Shown here: positions 9,117 to 18,318 of the stretch, piece by piece
Layout of the letters: the number at the start of each line of letters is the position of its first letter
Numbering within the stretch: position 1 is the first letter of the stretch
DNA from: Mesorhizobium sp. ES1-1
GTDB lineage: Bacteria > Pseudomonadota > Alphaproteobacteria > Rhizobiales > Rhizobiaceae
NCBI RefSeq assembly: GCF_020164785.1
Contig: NZ_JAIUGX010000004.1
Coordinates: forward strand, 310,001 to 374,000
Length of the DNA stretch: 64,000 nucleotides
Direction of reading: 5' to 3'
The notes under the pieces: generated by a model
What the model saw: only the letters and a program-made list of their open reading frames with translations
Told to the model about the DNA's origin: nothing
Database searches by the model: none
Made by a program: the position numbers and the translations under genes

Positions 9117-9170
9117 ATGAAAAAGGCACTCATTCTCGTAGTAGGAAGGCGCGTGGGCAAGGCGGTGTAA
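9117..9170 (+). CDS. ilv leader peptide (attenuation)
   Basis: A 17-codon ORF encoding MKKALILVVGRRVGKAV. Codons 5-9 (Leu-Ile-Leu-Val-Val) are the control codons expected for a branched-chain amino acid operon, and Val codons recur at 13 and 17. Ribosome stalling here when charged Leu/Ile/Val tRNA is scarce would change folding of the downstream RNA. The stop TAA is inside the hairpin 9161-9175. It precedes acetolactate synthase, whose pathway makes valine, leucine and isoleucine. Confidence 0.85.
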   Translation: MKKALILVVGRRVGKAV

Positions 9171-9175
9171 CCGCC
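9161..9175 (+). promoter_or_regulatory. leader hairpin overlapping the leader stop codon
   Basis: GGCGGT and ACCGCC form a perfect 6-bp stem with loop GTA, spanning the end of the leader ORF. It could act as the pause or protector hairpin of the attenuator. A run of eight C at 9183-9190 could pair with the G5 of the terminator's 3' arm and serve as antiterminator; that alternative fold is inferred. Confidence 0.55.
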
Positions 9176-9204
9176 GGGCGAACCCCCCCCATGCGCAAGA
9201 CACA

Positions 9205-9226
9205 GGCTCCCTCGGGGGCCTTTTTT
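9205..9226 (+). terminator. attenuator terminator of ilvIH
   Basis: GGCTCC and GGGGCC form a 6-bp stem (one T-G pair) with loop CTCG, followed by T6. It lies between the leader peptide and the acetolactate synthase genes and is a textbook intrinsic attenuator. Confidence 0.85.
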
Positions 9227-9290
9227 ATTGCCCATGACACGACTAAACGACCAGCAATCGCCAGACGGCGGACAGTACGGGACCATACCG

Positions 9291-11072
9291 ATGAGCAACG
9301 GACAGAGTGAGCGGCGCGAAATGACGGGCGCCGAAATGGTGGTGCAGGCGCTGAAGGACAATGGCGTCAAGCATGTGTTCGGCTATCCGGGCGGCGCTGT
9401 TCTTCCGATCTATGACGAGATCTTCCAGCAGGACGAGGTCGAGCACATACTGGTCCGCCACGAGCAGGGCGCCGGCCATGCGGCGGAGGGCTATGCGCGT
9501 GCGACGGGCATGGCTGGAGTGATGCTGGTGACGTCTGGACCCGGCGCCACCAATGCGGTGACCCCGCTGCAAGATGCGTTGATGGACTCCATTCCCTTGG
9601 TCTGCCTGACCGGCCAGGTGCCGACATCGCTGATCGGCTCCGACGCGTTCCAGGAGTGTGATACGGTCGGCATCACGCGTCCCTGCACCAAGCACAACTG
9701 GCTGGTGAAGGACGTCAACGACCTCGCGGCCACGATTCACGAGGCTTTCCATGTCGCGACGACGGGCCGTCCCGGGCCGGTCGTGGTCGACATCCCCAAG
9801 GACGTGCAGTTCGCCAAGGGGTTCTACGTGCCGCCGCAGATTGCGCCGCGCACCAGCTACCAGCCCAAGGTCCAGGGGGACCTGGACAGGATCAAGGCTG
9901 CGGTCGAGCTGATGGCCAGCGCCAGGAAGCCGATCATCTATTCGGGCGGCGGCGTCATCAATTCCGGCCCGGAAGCGAGCCATCTGCTGCGCGAACTGGT
10001 CGATCTGACGGGCTTCCCGATCACCTCGACGCTGATGGGGCTGGGCGCCTATCCGGCATCGGGCAAGAACTGGCTGGGTATGCTCGGCATGCATGGCACC
10101 TACGAAGCCAATATGGCCATGCATGATTGCGACGTGATGATCTGCATCGGCGCGCGCTTCGACGACCGGATCACCGGGCGGCTCAATGCGTTTTCGCCGA
10201 ATTCGAAGAAGATCCACATCGACATCGATCCGTCGTCGATCAACAAGAACGTCCACACCGATGTGCCGATCATCGGCGATGTCGGCCGCGTGCTTGAGGA
10301 TATGGTGCGGTTGTGGCGGGCGAGCGCCAAGGCCGACAAGAAGGCGCTCTATCCCTGGTGGGAGCAGATCGCCAAATGGCGCGGTCGCGATTCACTGGCC
10401 TACAAGATGAATCACGACGTCATCATGCCGCAATATGCCATCGAGCGGCTCTACGAGTTGACCAAGGACATGGACACCTACATCACCACCGAGGTCGGCC
10501 AGCACCAGATGTGGGCGGCGCAGCACTATCATTTCGAGAAACCGAACCGCTGGATGACGTCGGGCGGCCTCGGCACGATGGGCTATGGCCTGCCGGCGGC
10601 TCTCGGCGTGCAGATCGCGCATCCCGATGCGCTGGTCATCGATATTGCGGGCGACGCGTCGGTGCAGATGACCATGCAGGAGATGAGCGCTGCGGTTCAG
10701 CACGACGCGCCGATCAAGATCTTCATCCTCAACAACCAATATATGGGGATGGTGCGGCAGTGGCAGCAGCTGCTGCACGGCAACCGGCTTTCGCATTCCT
10801 ACACCGAGGCGATGCCCGATTTCGTCAAGCTGGCCGAGGCCTATGGCGGCCATGGCATCCGCTGCGAAAAGCCGGATGAACTCGATGATGCGATCAAGGA
10901 GATGATCTCGATCAGGAAGCCGGTGCTGTTCGACTGCCGCGTGGCGAACCTCGCCAACTGCTTCCCCATGATCCCGTCCGGCAAGGCGCATAATGAGATG
11001 CTGTTGCCCGACGAGGCGACCGACGAAGCGGTGGCCAACGCCATCGACGCCAAGGGCAGGGAGCTGGTTTAG
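9291..11072 (+). CDS. ilvI: acetolactate synthase large (catalytic) subunit
   Basis: 593 residues from ATG 9291. This thiamine-diphosphate enzyme condenses pyruvate into acetolactate (or acetohydroxybutyrate), the first common step to valine, leucine and isoleucine. The catalytic Glu58 lies in VRHEQGAGHAAEG; the cofactor-binding GDASVQMTMQE to ILNNQYMG stretch is near residues 460-490. The family length is about 590. Other in-frame ATGs at 9234 and 9321 are possible; 9291 fits the rhizobial N-terminus and leaves 64 nt after the terminator. Regulation is by the upstream attenuator. The small subunit follows after 84 bp. Confidence 0.95.
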   Translation: MSNGQSERREMTGAEMVVQALKDNGVKHVFGYPGGAVLPIYDEIFQQDEVEHILVRHEQGAGHAAEGYARATGMAGVMLVTSGPGATNAVTPLQDALMDSIPLVCLTGQVPTSLIGSDAFQECDTVGITRPCTKHNWLVKDVNDLAATIHEAFHVATTGRPGPVVVDIPKDVQFAKGFYVPPQIAPRTSYQPKVQGDLDRIKAAVELMASARKPIIYSGGGVINSGPEASHLLRELVDLTGFPITSTLMGLGAYPASGKNWLGMLGMHGTYEANMAMHDCDVMICIGARFDDRITGRLNAFSPNSKKIHIDIDPSSINKNVHTDVPIIGDVGRVLEDMVRLWRASAKADKKALYPWWEQIAKWRGRDSLAYKMNHDVIMPQYAIERLYELTKDMDTYITTEVGQHQMWAAQHYHFEKPNRWMTSGGLGTMGYGLPAALGVQIAHPDALVIDIAGDASVQMTMQEMSAAVQHDAPIKIFILNNQYMGMVRQWQQLLHGNRLSHSYTEAMPDFVKLAEAYGGHGIRCEKPDELDDAIKEMISIRKPVLFDCRVANLANCFPMIPSGKAHNEMLLPDEATDEAVANAIDAKGRELV

Positions 11073-11156
11073 CCAGTCGTGTCCGAGCAGGCTTGTCGCA
11101 AGAAGCCGTGCGCGAACGCAGAGTTAGAACAAGAGTTTGAAATCGAGATTCATGTC

Positions 11157-11729
11157 ATGAACGCACAGCTTCAACCGACCGGCTCCGCCTATTTCATTGC
11201 CAAGGAAACCGAGAAGCCCGAGAACCACACGCTCTCCGTCCTGGTCGACAATGAGCCGGGCGTGCTTGCCCGGGTCATCGGTCTGTTTTCGGGGCGCGGC
11301 TACAACATCGAGAGCCTGACCGTTTCCGAGACCGAGCATGAAAAGCACCTGTCGCGCATCACCATCGTGACGCGCGGCACGCCGCATGTGCTGGAGCAGA
11401 TCAAGCACCAGCTCGAACGCATCGTGCCGGTTCACCGCGTGGTCGATCTCACCGTGCGCTCGCACGAATCCGGCCAGGAGCGGCCGCTGGAGCGGGAACT
11501 GGCGCTGGTCAAGGTGGCCGGCACCGGCGAAGCCCGAGTCGAGGCGCTGCGGCTGGCCGATGCGTTCCGCGCCAGCGTCATCGACGCCAACACCGAGCAT
11601 TTCATCTTCGAGATCACCGGCAAGGGCACCAAGATCGATCAGTTCATCGCCATCATGAAGCCGCTCGGCCTGATCGAGATCTGCCGCACCGGCGTGGCTG
11701 CTTTGAACCGCGGCCCGCAGGCGATGTAG
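11157..11729 (+). CDS. ilvH: acetolactate synthase small (regulatory) subunit
   Basis: 190 residues. It activates the large subunit and carries feedback inhibition by valine. The N-terminal ACT domain (about residues 24-100) shows the typical NHTLSVLVDNEPGVLARV and FSGRGYNIESLTV segments; a C-terminal ferredoxin-like domain follows. ATG 11157 begins the conserved MNAQ-type N-terminus; an earlier in-frame start at 11079 would add 26 poorly conserved residues. It lies in one operon with ilvI. Confidence 0.95.
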   Translation: MNAQLQPTGSAYFIAKETEKPENHTLSVLVDNEPGVLARVIGLFSGRGYNIESLTVSETEHEKHLSRITIVTRGTPHVLEQIKHQLERIVPVHRVVDLTVRSHESGQERPLERELALVKVAGTGEARVEALRLADAFRASVIDANTEHFIFEITGKGTKIDQFIAIMKPLGLIEICRTGVAALNRGPQAM

Positions 11730-11843
11730 TCGTCATTTCTCGGTATACGCGAGCTTCGAAGGGTGGCGCGCCCGCCGCGGCCGGCTGTGGCGGTCGCATC
11801 CCAATGGTGGAGCGACGGCGCTGTTTTTGTCCGGGAGGACATC

Positions 11844-12440
11844 GTGTCACTCGAGTCGTTCCTTGCTCTGCTCGTCTACGCCTTTGTGACATCGATCACG
11901 CCGGGGCCGAACAACCTCATGCTGCTGGCCTCCGGCGTGAATTTCGGCATTGCCCGGACGGTGCCGCACATGCTGGGCATCAGCATCGGCTTTCTGGTCC
12001 TGTTGCTCGCCGTCGGCTTCGGGCTTGGGGCGGTGCTGGCGGCGTTCCCGGCGCTGCACAACGCGCTCAAGATCGCCGGCGGCGCCTATCTGCTCTATCT
12101 CGCCTGGAAGATCGCCATGTCGCGCTCATTGAGCGGCAGGGGTGAGGCGGATGCGCGGCCGATGCGCTTCATCGAGGCGGCGGCGTTTCAGTGGGTCAAC
12201 CCCAAGGCCTGGGTGATGGCGATCACCGCCATGGCGGTCTACACGAACCCCGATCACCCATTCATCTCGGTGGCTCTGATCTCGATGGCCTTTGCTGCCG
12301 TCAACCTTCCAAGCGTTTCGATCTGGGCGGGATTCGGTACGGCGCTGCGCGGATTCCTGTCGGACCCGGTGCGGTTGAAGTGGTTCAACATCGTGATGGG
12401 CGTGATGCTGGCCGCGACGCTTTGGCCGATGTTGCGCTGA
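11844..12440 (+). CDS. LysE/RhtB family amino-acid exporter
   Basis: 198 residues with about six membrane helices. It is a small inner-membrane exporter of amino acids or derivatives. The family signature TSITPGPNNLMLLASG is at about residues 17-32, and AFQWVNPKAWVMAI lies in the middle. GTG 11844 is chosen because GGGAGG sits 6 nt before it; the frame extends further upstream without a good ribosome site. The substrate cannot be told. It follows ilvH by 114 bp and may or may not be co-transcribed. Confidence 0.88.
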   Translation: MSLESFLALLVYAFVTSITPGPNNLMLLASGVNFGIARTVPHMLGISIGFLVLLLAVGFGLGAVLAAFPALHNALKIAGGAYLLYLAWKIAMSRSLSGRGEADARPMRFIEAAAFQWVNPKAWVMAITAMAVYTNPDHPFISVALISMAFAAVNLPSVSIWAGFGTALRGFLSDPVRLKWFNIVMGVMLAATLWPMLR

Positions 12441-12527
12441 GGACCGGCCCAAAGACTTCGGCGCAGCCCCTTGGAAATCCCTTGTCTTCCAGCCAAGATA
12501 TCTCGCCGTACCTCTTGGGAGGCCCCG

Positions 12528-12998
12528 ATGGAAAGTCACGAGCCGTTCTTACGCGAGGCGATTGCGCTCTCGAAATCGGCAATGGAGCGCGGCGACGAGC
12601 CGTTCGGCTCCGTGCTGGTGAAGGACGGCGAGGTCATCCTGCGCGCCGAGAACAGTGTCTTCACCGGGCATGATATGACCAACCACGCCGAATTGAACCT
12701 GGTCAAGCTGGCGGCGCGGGACTACGACCGGGCTTTTCTTGCTGGCTGCACCCTCTACACGAGCACCGAACCCTGCGCGATGTGCGCTGGCGCAATCTAC
12801 TGGTCAGGCATCGGGCGCATGGTGTTTGCCTGCTCCGAAGCGCGGCTTGGCGAGATCGCCGGGATTGGGTTGAACGTGCCCAGCCGTGCGGTCCTGGAAA
12901 CGGGCGCGCGCGTCGTCACCGTGATCGGCCCGATCCTTGAAGACGAGGCCGCCGAACTTCATCAGGCGTTTTGGCCGAGGCATCTGGGCAAGGCTTAA
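12528..12998 (+). CDS. cytidine/deoxycytidylate deaminase-fold nucleoside deaminase
   Basis: 156 residues. Zinc-dependent hydrolytic deaminase: the zinc ligand and catalytic Glu are in NHAELN (about residues 50-55) and the two zinc cysteines in EPCAMC (about 83-88). It resembles guanine deaminase (GuaD) and TadA-type proteins; the single-domain length and FGSVLVKDGEVI start favour a small-molecule guanine/cytosine-type deaminase over the tRNA editor. SD GGGAGG precedes ATG 12528. The gene stands alone. Confidence 0.85.
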   Translation: MESHEPFLREAIALSKSAMERGDEPFGSVLVKDGEVILRAENSVFTGHDMTNHAELNLVKLAARDYDRAFLAGCTLYTSTEPCAMCAGAIYWSGIGRMVFACSEARLGEIAGIGLNVPSRAVLETGARVVTVIGPILEDEAAELHQAFWPRHLGKA

Positions 12999-13060
12999 AG
13001 CCAAACCTGCGGTGTCCGGCACGGCTGCCTGTCCGGATCACCGGCAGGTCGCACGTCCAT

Positions 13061-13073
13061 TGTGCAGTGCACA
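13061..13073. promoter_or_regulatory. palindrome upstream of the RND operon, possible operator
   Basis: TGTGCA-G-TGCACA is a perfect 13-bp palindrome 141 bp before the adaptor ATG, next to an AT-rich TTAAAT at 13074-13079. Such sites often bind TetR- or MarR-type repressors, but no regulator gene is adjacent. Otherwise 12999-13214 is empty. Confidence 0.35.
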
Positions 13074-13214
13074 TTAAATCTTCGTAATGCCGTCTTTTGG
13101 CCCTTTTCGGACAAAGCTGGGCGCTATCTATTCGACGAAGTCACGGCACCGGCCGTGTGTTTCGCTGCAATACGACCACCCTGCCGCGGCGTGTCGGACG
13201 GAGAGGCCTTTTCG

Positions 13215-14471
13215 ATGCGTGGAAAATTCGTCGTTTCGCTGCTGGCGGTGGCGTGTGTCGTCGCGGCGGCGCTCTATCTGTCACCGACATTGCTTGGCGA
13301 AGTGCAACAAATCATCGGCCAGAAGCAGGCCGTTGCATCCGACAAGCCTGCCTCTGGCCAGCAGGCAGCGGGCACGTCGCGTTCGACGTCGATCCTCTCC
13401 GCTGTAGCATCGACGGCTGATTTCCCGGTCCGGCGCTATGCCATTGGCTTCGTTTCCTCGCCCGCTGTGGTCAACATCAACGCGCGGGTGTCCAGCCAGA
13501 TCGTGTCGATCGCCGTAAAGGACGGACAAATGGTCAAGGCGGGCGACGTTCTCTTTTCGCTGGATGATCGCGCCTTGAAAGCACAATTGGCCAAGGATCA
13601 GGCAACGCTGGCCAAGGACCAGGCCATGCTGGCCAGTTCCCAATCCGATCTTCAGCGCGCCAAGGATCTCGTCGCCAAGCAGGCCGGCACGCAACAAACA
13701 TACGACCAGGCGGCAGCGGCACAGAAGGCTGCCGCGGCGACCGTCGATGCCGACAAGGCGACGATCGAGGCCGACAACGTCCAGCTCGGCTTCGCCACGA
13801 TCACGGCGCCGATCTCCGGCAGATTGGGCGCGGTCAGCGTGGCCGTGGGCGATCTCGTCACCACCAGCAGCGGCAACAGCAGCACGGCCACTCCGCTTCT
13901 GACGATCACGCAGATGGATCCGCTGCAGGTCAACTTCAATCTCCCCGAAAGCAATCTTGCGCTGCTGCACAAGGCGCTGGCCGCGCCGGTGCAAGGCGCA
14001 GTGACGCTGACCACTGACGGGAGCCCGACGCCCATCGGCAAGGGGACGCTCGATTTCGTCGACTCCAGCGTCGACACCGCTTCGGGCACGATCGCGACAC
14101 GGGCGAGCGTGCCGAATGCCGATCTTTCGCTTTGGCCGGGACAATATGTGAATGTCGTCCTGCAAGCCGGCACCATGCCGCACATGACATCGGTTCCGAC
14201 GGTAGCGGTTCAACCGAGCCAGAAGGGACCGTTCGTCTATGTGGTCAAGCCGGACAACACGGTGGAGATGCGGCCGGTGAGCGTGGCGATGACGGAAGGC
14301 TCGAACAGCGCCATCAGCCAGGGACTGAACAGCGGTGAGCGCGTTGTCGTCGAGGGCCAGACGAGGCTGAAGAACGGTGCGGCGGTGCATGAAGGCAAAG
14401 CCGCCGCGGGAAGCGACGGCCAAGCTGCTGCCAAAGTTGCGGCGACCGGCACCGGCGGGGCATCGCAATGA
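13215..14471 (+). CDS. RND efflux periplasmic adaptor (membrane fusion protein)
   Basis: 418 residues. It bridges an inner-membrane RND pump to an outer-membrane channel. An N-terminal membrane anchor (about 5-22) is followed by a lipoyl-like half-domain (INARVSSQIVSIAVKDGQMVKAGD split across a hairpin), an alpha-helical coiled coil rich in KDQATLAKDQAML repeats (about 120-180), and beta-barrel and membrane-proximal domains. The C-terminal tail is Ala/Gly-rich. GAGAGG precedes ATG 13215. Its stop overlaps the permease start as ATGA. No TolC-type channel is encoded nearby. Confidence 0.9.
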   Translation: MRGKFVVSLLAVACVVAAALYLSPTLLGEVQQIIGQKQAVASDKPASGQQAAGTSRSTSILSAVASTADFPVRRYAIGFVSSPAVVNINARVSSQIVSIAVKDGQMVKAGDVLFSLDDRALKAQLAKDQATLAKDQAMLASSQSDLQRAKDLVAKQAGTQQTYDQAAAAQKAAAATVDADKATIEADNVQLGFATITAPISGRLGAVSVAVGDLVTTSSGNSSTATPLLTITQMDPLQVNFNLPESNLALLHKALAAPVQGAVTLTTDGSPTPIGKGTLDFVDSSVDTASGTIATRASVPNADLSLWPGQYVNVVLQAGTMPHMTSVPTVAVQPSQKGPFVYVVKPDNTVEMRPVSVAMTEGSNSAISQGLNSGERVVVEGQTRLKNGAAVHEGKAAAGSDGQAAAKVAATGTGGASQ

Positions 14472-17400
14472 TCTCCGAATTCTGCATCCGCAGGCCGGTT
14501 GCCACGCTGCTGATGTCGTTCGCCCTCGTGCTGGGAGGGTTGTTCGCCTACAAGTTCCTGCCGGTCGCGGCGTTGCCGAGCGCCGAGTTCCCGGTGGTCA
14601 ATGTGTCGGCCTCGCTGCCGGGCGCGTCGCCTGAGACCATGGCCACTTCGGTGGCCACACCGCTGATCAAGCAGTTCGCCACCATTGCCGGCATCGATTC
14701 CATCTCCACCACCAATTCGCTCGGCTCGACCTCCATCGCCATCCAGTTCGTGCTCAACCGTGACATCGACGCGGCGGCGGCGGACGTGCAGGCGGCGATC
14801 GCGCGCACGCAACGCCAACTGCCGCAGGAAATGACCGCGCCTCCAAGCTATCGCAAGGTCAATCCCGCCGATGCACCGATCCTGCTGATGTCACTGGTCA
14901 GCGATACGGTGCCGTTGACCGATCTCGATGCCTTCGCCGAGAATGTCATCTCGCCATCGCTGTCGACGATCGACGGTGTGGCGCAGGTGTCGATCTTCGG
15001 CCAGCAGAAATACGCCGTGCGCGTCCAGATCGATCCGACGGCGCTCGCGGCGCGCGGCATCTCGATCGACCAGCTGCAGACCGCCATCGCGTCCGCCAAC
15101 AGCAACACGCCGCTCGGCGTTCTACAGAACAACCAGCAGCAATTGACCATCACCGCAAATACGCAGCTCAACAACGCGGCGGGCTTCTCCGATCTCATCA
15201 TCGCGACGAAGAATGGACATCCGGTGCGGTTGGGCGAGGTCACCCGCGTCATCGATTCGGTCGAAACCACGACAACGGCTAGCTGGTATGACGGCACCCG
15301 GGCGGTGATCCTGGCGGTGCAACGCCAGCCCGACGCCAACACGGTGGACGTCGTCGACCGTGTCAAGGCGATGCTGCCATCCTTCCAGGACCAGATGCCG
15401 GCGGCGGCAAGCATCAAGCTGCTCAACGACCGCTCGACCTCGATCCGGGCTGCCGTCGACGACGTTCAGTTCACGCTCCTGCTCACCATCGGTTTGGTGA
15501 TCATGGTCATCTTTATATTCCTGCGCAGGGTCACGGCGACGATCATCCCGGCGGTGGCGGTGCCCATCTCGCTGATCGCAACGCTCGGCGTAATGTTCCT
15601 ATGCGGCTTCTCGATCGACAACATCTCGCTGATGGGACTGACATTGGCGGTCGGGCTTGTGGTCGACGATGCCATCGTCATGCTGGAGAACATCTTCCGC
15701 CATATGGAGGAGGACGGGCTGTCGGCCTTCGAGGCTTCGCTCAAAGGCGCGCGCGAGATCGGCTTCACCATCATCTCGATCTCGATATCGCTGGTCGCCG
15801 TCTTCATCCCCGTGCTTCTGATGGGCGGCGTCATCGGGCGCATCTTCAACGAATTCGCCGTGGTCGTGACGGTCGCCATCCTGGCCTCGATGTTCGTCTC
15901 GCTGACGCTGACGCCGATGCTGTGCTCGAGGCTGCTGTCGGTCTCGAAAGCCGATCGTGATGCCGCGCACGATCCAGACAAGAAGCAGAACTTTTTCTTG
16001 CGCGGCTATGACTGGATGCTGACTTTCTGTCTGCGCCACACCTTCCTGGTGTTCCTAGTCTTCGTCGCCACGGCGGCGGCTTCCGTCTGGCTGATCCAGA
16101 TTTCGCCCAAGGGCTTCTTTCCGCAGGAAGACATCGGCCAGATCTCGGTGACCAGCATCGCGCGACAGGACATTTCCTTCGACGCCATGGTCAAACTGCA
16201 GGGGCAGGTGGCTGACGTCTTTTCCCGCTCCCCCTATGTCTCGCATGTTGCCTATTCGGCCGGCGGGGGCGGAAGGGCGCTGAACCAGGGCCAGCTCTAT
16301 GTGCAGTTGAAAGACCAGGACCAGCGCCCGGACATGGACAAGGTGCTCTCGGACCTGCGCAAGCAACTGGCGAATGTGCCCGGTATCGAGACCTACATGC
16401 AGCCGGTCCAGAACCTTCGGCTGGGCTCCCGCTCATCGGCCAGCGCCTACCAGCTGGTGGTGCAGGGCCTGGACACGCAGGCGACCGACACTTGGGCGCA
16501 AAAACTGTCGGACGCGATGGCGACGGACCACGCGGCTTTCACCGACGTCACCAACGACCTGCAGAACAACGCCTTGCAGGCAACGCTCGTGGTCGATCGC
16601 GACAAGGCCGCGACGCTCGGCGTCGACACCGACACATTGCGTTCGAGCCTCTATGGCGGTTTCGGCACACAGCAGGTCTCGACCATCTTCGGCTCGGCGG
16701 ACAGCTATGAGGTGATCATGGAACTCGATCCGAAGATCGCCTGGTCGCCGGAACGGATGCTGGCCATCCAGGTTCGAACAGCCAGCGGCAACCTGGTGCC
16801 GCTCGGCGCCTTCGCGCGCGTCGATCGCACCGCGGGCGCGCTGACGCTCAACCAGCTCGGCCAGCTGCCGGCGGTGACGATCTCCTACAATCTGCCGCAG
16901 GGCGTCGCCCTTGGCGACAGTGTCACCCACATCAATGCGCTGAAGGACAAGATTGGCCTGCCCAAGGAAATCTCGACCACCTTCGCCGGCACGGCCAAGA
17001 CGTTCGAGGATTCCCTCGCCAATCAGGGCCTGCTGATCGGCGGCGCCATCCTGACCATCTATATCGTGCTTGGCATCCTCTACGAGAGCTTCATCCACCC
17101 GCTGACCATACTGACAGGACTGCCTTCGGCGGTCCTGGGTGCACTGGTGGCCTTGCGGCTGGCGGGAATGGATCTGTCGGTGATCGCCGTGATCGGCATC
17201 CTGATGCTGATCGGCATCGTCAAGAAGAACGGCATCATGATGATCGATGTGGCGCTCGAATTGCGCCGCGACGGGATGTCGCCGATCGAGTCCATCCGCA
17301 AGGCCTGCATCATGCGTTTCCGCCCGATCATGATGACGACATTGGCGGCGCTGATGGGCACCATTCCGATCGCGCTCGGCACCGGCGCCAGCGCCGAATT

Positions 17401-17626
17401 GCGCCAGCCACTCGGCGTGGCGGTGGTGGGCGGCCTCGTGGCGTCGCAGGCGCTGACGCTGTTCGTGACACCGGTGATCTATGTTTACATGGAAATCTTC
17501 TCCGGCTGGCTGCTCGCACTGTGGTCGAGAGGCAAAGGCGGGCCAAGCCAGGTCGAAGATGGCGACCAGCCCTCGTTGTTCACGCCGCGGGAAAGTATGT
17601 CTCCGCAACAGGCGGCCGCCGAATAG
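14468..17626 (+). CDS. RND multidrug efflux permease (HAE-1 family)
   Basis: 1052 residues, the normal length of AcrB/MexF-type pumps that drive drug efflux with the proton gradient. It starts MISEFCIRRPVATLLMS, the typical first helix. The TM4 proton-relay pair Asp400-Asp401 is seen in VGLVVDDAIVMLEN, and the C-terminal half repeats the fold (IGIVKKNGIMMIDVALE near residue 920). It overlaps the adaptor by 4 nt and forms a two-gene operon. Specificity cannot be assigned from sequence alone. Confidence 0.93.
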   Translation: MISEFCIRRPVATLLMSFALVLGGLFAYKFLPVAALPSAEFPVVNVSASLPGASPETMATSVATPLIKQFATIAGIDSISTTNSLGSTSIAIQFVLNRDIDAAAADVQAAIARTQRQLPQEMTAPPSYRKVNPADAPILLMSLVSDTVPLTDLDAFAENVISPSLSTIDGVAQVSIFGQQKYAVRVQIDPTALAARGISIDQLQTAIASANSNTPLGVLQNNQQQLTITANTQLNNAAGFSDLIIATKNGHPVRLGEVTRVIDSVETTTTASWYDGTRAVILAVQRQPDANTVDVVDRVKAMLPSFQDQMPAAASIKLLNDRSTSIRAAVDDVQFTLLLTIGLVIMVIFIFLRRVTATIIPAVAVPISLIATLGVMFLCGFSIDNISLMGLTLAVGLVVDDAIVMLENIFRHMEEDGLSAFEASLKGAREIGFTIISISISLVAVFIPVLLMGGVIGRIFNEFAVVVTVAILASMFVSLTLTPMLCSRLLSVSKADRDAAHDPDKKQNFFLRGYDWMLTFCLRHTFLVFLVFVATAAASVWLIQISPKGFFPQEDIGQISVTSIARQDISFDAMVKLQGQVADVFSRSPYVSHVAYSAGGGGRALNQGQLYVQLKDQDQRPDMDKVLSDLRKQLANVPGIETYMQPVQNLRLGSRSSASAYQLVVQGLDTQATDTWAQKLSDAMATDHAAFTDVTNDLQNNALQATLVVDRDKAATLGVDTDTLRSSLYGGFGTQQVSTIFGSADSYEVIMELDPKIAWSPERMLAIQVRTASGNLVPLGAFARVDRTAGALTLNQLGQLPAVTISYNLPQGVALGDSVTHINALKDKIGLPKEISTTFAGTAKTFEDSLANQGLLIGGAILTIYIVLGILYESFIHPLTILTGLPSAVLGALVALRLAGMDLSVIAVIGILMLIGIVKKNGIMMIDVALELRRDGMSPIESIRKACIMRFRPIMMTTLAALMGTIPIALGTGASAELRQPLGVAVVGGLVASQALTLFVTPVIYVYMEIFSGWLLALWSRGKGGPSQVEDGDQPSLFTPRESMSPQQAAAE

Positions 17627-17694
17627 CCCACCGCCGGCGACTGGTCCAAGGGCTTGCGCTTGCGGCGGCGCAAGTGGGACCGTAATTTGTCGCG

Positions 17695-18318
17695 ATGTCA
17701 CACGATCATCACCACGACAATGAGCTTGATCCCTTCGCGGCACGGGTCCGCGCGCTGGAAACGATCCTGACCCGGAAGGGACTGATCGATCCGGCCGCGA
17801 TCGATGTTATCGTCGACACCTATGAGACAAAGGTCGGTCCGCGCAACGGCGCCAGGGTGGTGGCCAAGGCGTGGGCGGATCCGGCATTCGCCGACTGGCT
17901 GAGAAGTGACGCCACGGCCGCCATAGGCTCGCTCGGCTATTCCGGGCGCCAGGGCGAGCACATGCAGGCGGTTTTCAACACTAAGGACACGCATAATCTC
18001 GTCGTCTGCACGCTTTGCTCCTGTTATCCGTGGTCGGTCCTCGGCCTGCCGCCGGTCTGGTACAAGGCACCGGCCTATCGCTCGCGCGCGGTGATTGATC
18101 CGCGCGGCGTGCTCGAGGAATTCGGACTGGCCTTGCCGGCGACCATGAAGATCCGCGTCTGGGATTCGACGGCGGAACTGCGCTATCTCGTCGTGCCCAT
18201 GCGGCCTGCTGGCACCGAAGGCTGGAGCGAGGAGCGGCTGGCCGACCTCGTCAGCCGCGACGCGATGATCGGCACGGGGCTGGCCAAGGAACCGGAACAG
18301 GCTGGGCAGCCGGCATGA
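17695..18318 (+). CDS. nthA: nitrile hydratase alpha subunit, cobalt type
   Basis: 207 residues. Nitrile hydratase converts nitriles to amides. The metal-binding claw is Cys105-Thr-Leu-Cys108-Ser109-Cys110; Thr in the second place (CTLCSC) marks the cobalt form, whereas iron enzymes have CSLCSC. The next residues [14 protein letters not shown] fit the family. The N-terminus is His-rich (residues 3-7). It is first in a tight alpha-beta-activator operon; ATG 18315 of the beta gene overlaps its stop. No amidase gene is adjacent to use the amide. Confidence 0.94.
   Translation: MSHDHHHDNELDPFAARVRALETILTRKGLIDPAAIDVIVDTYETKVGPRNGARVVAKAWADPAFADWLRSDATAAIGSLGYSGRQGEHMQAVFNTKDTHNLVVCTLCSCYPWSVLGLPPVWYKAPAYRSRAVIDPRGVLEEFGLALPATMKIRVWDSTAELRYLVVPMRPAGTEGWSEERLADLVSRDAMIGTGLAKEPEQAGQPA

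Noticed and set aside
13281..14468. Long minus-strand open frame opposite the RND adaptor
   Set aside because: Composition is typical of an antisense shadow (Arg/Gly/His-rich) and the plus-strand adaptor is clear.
17653..17674. Hairpin CTTGCGC/GCGCAAG between the RND and nitrile hydratase operons as terminator
   Set aside because: Only 7 bp with an 8-nt loop and no T-run, so too weak to call.
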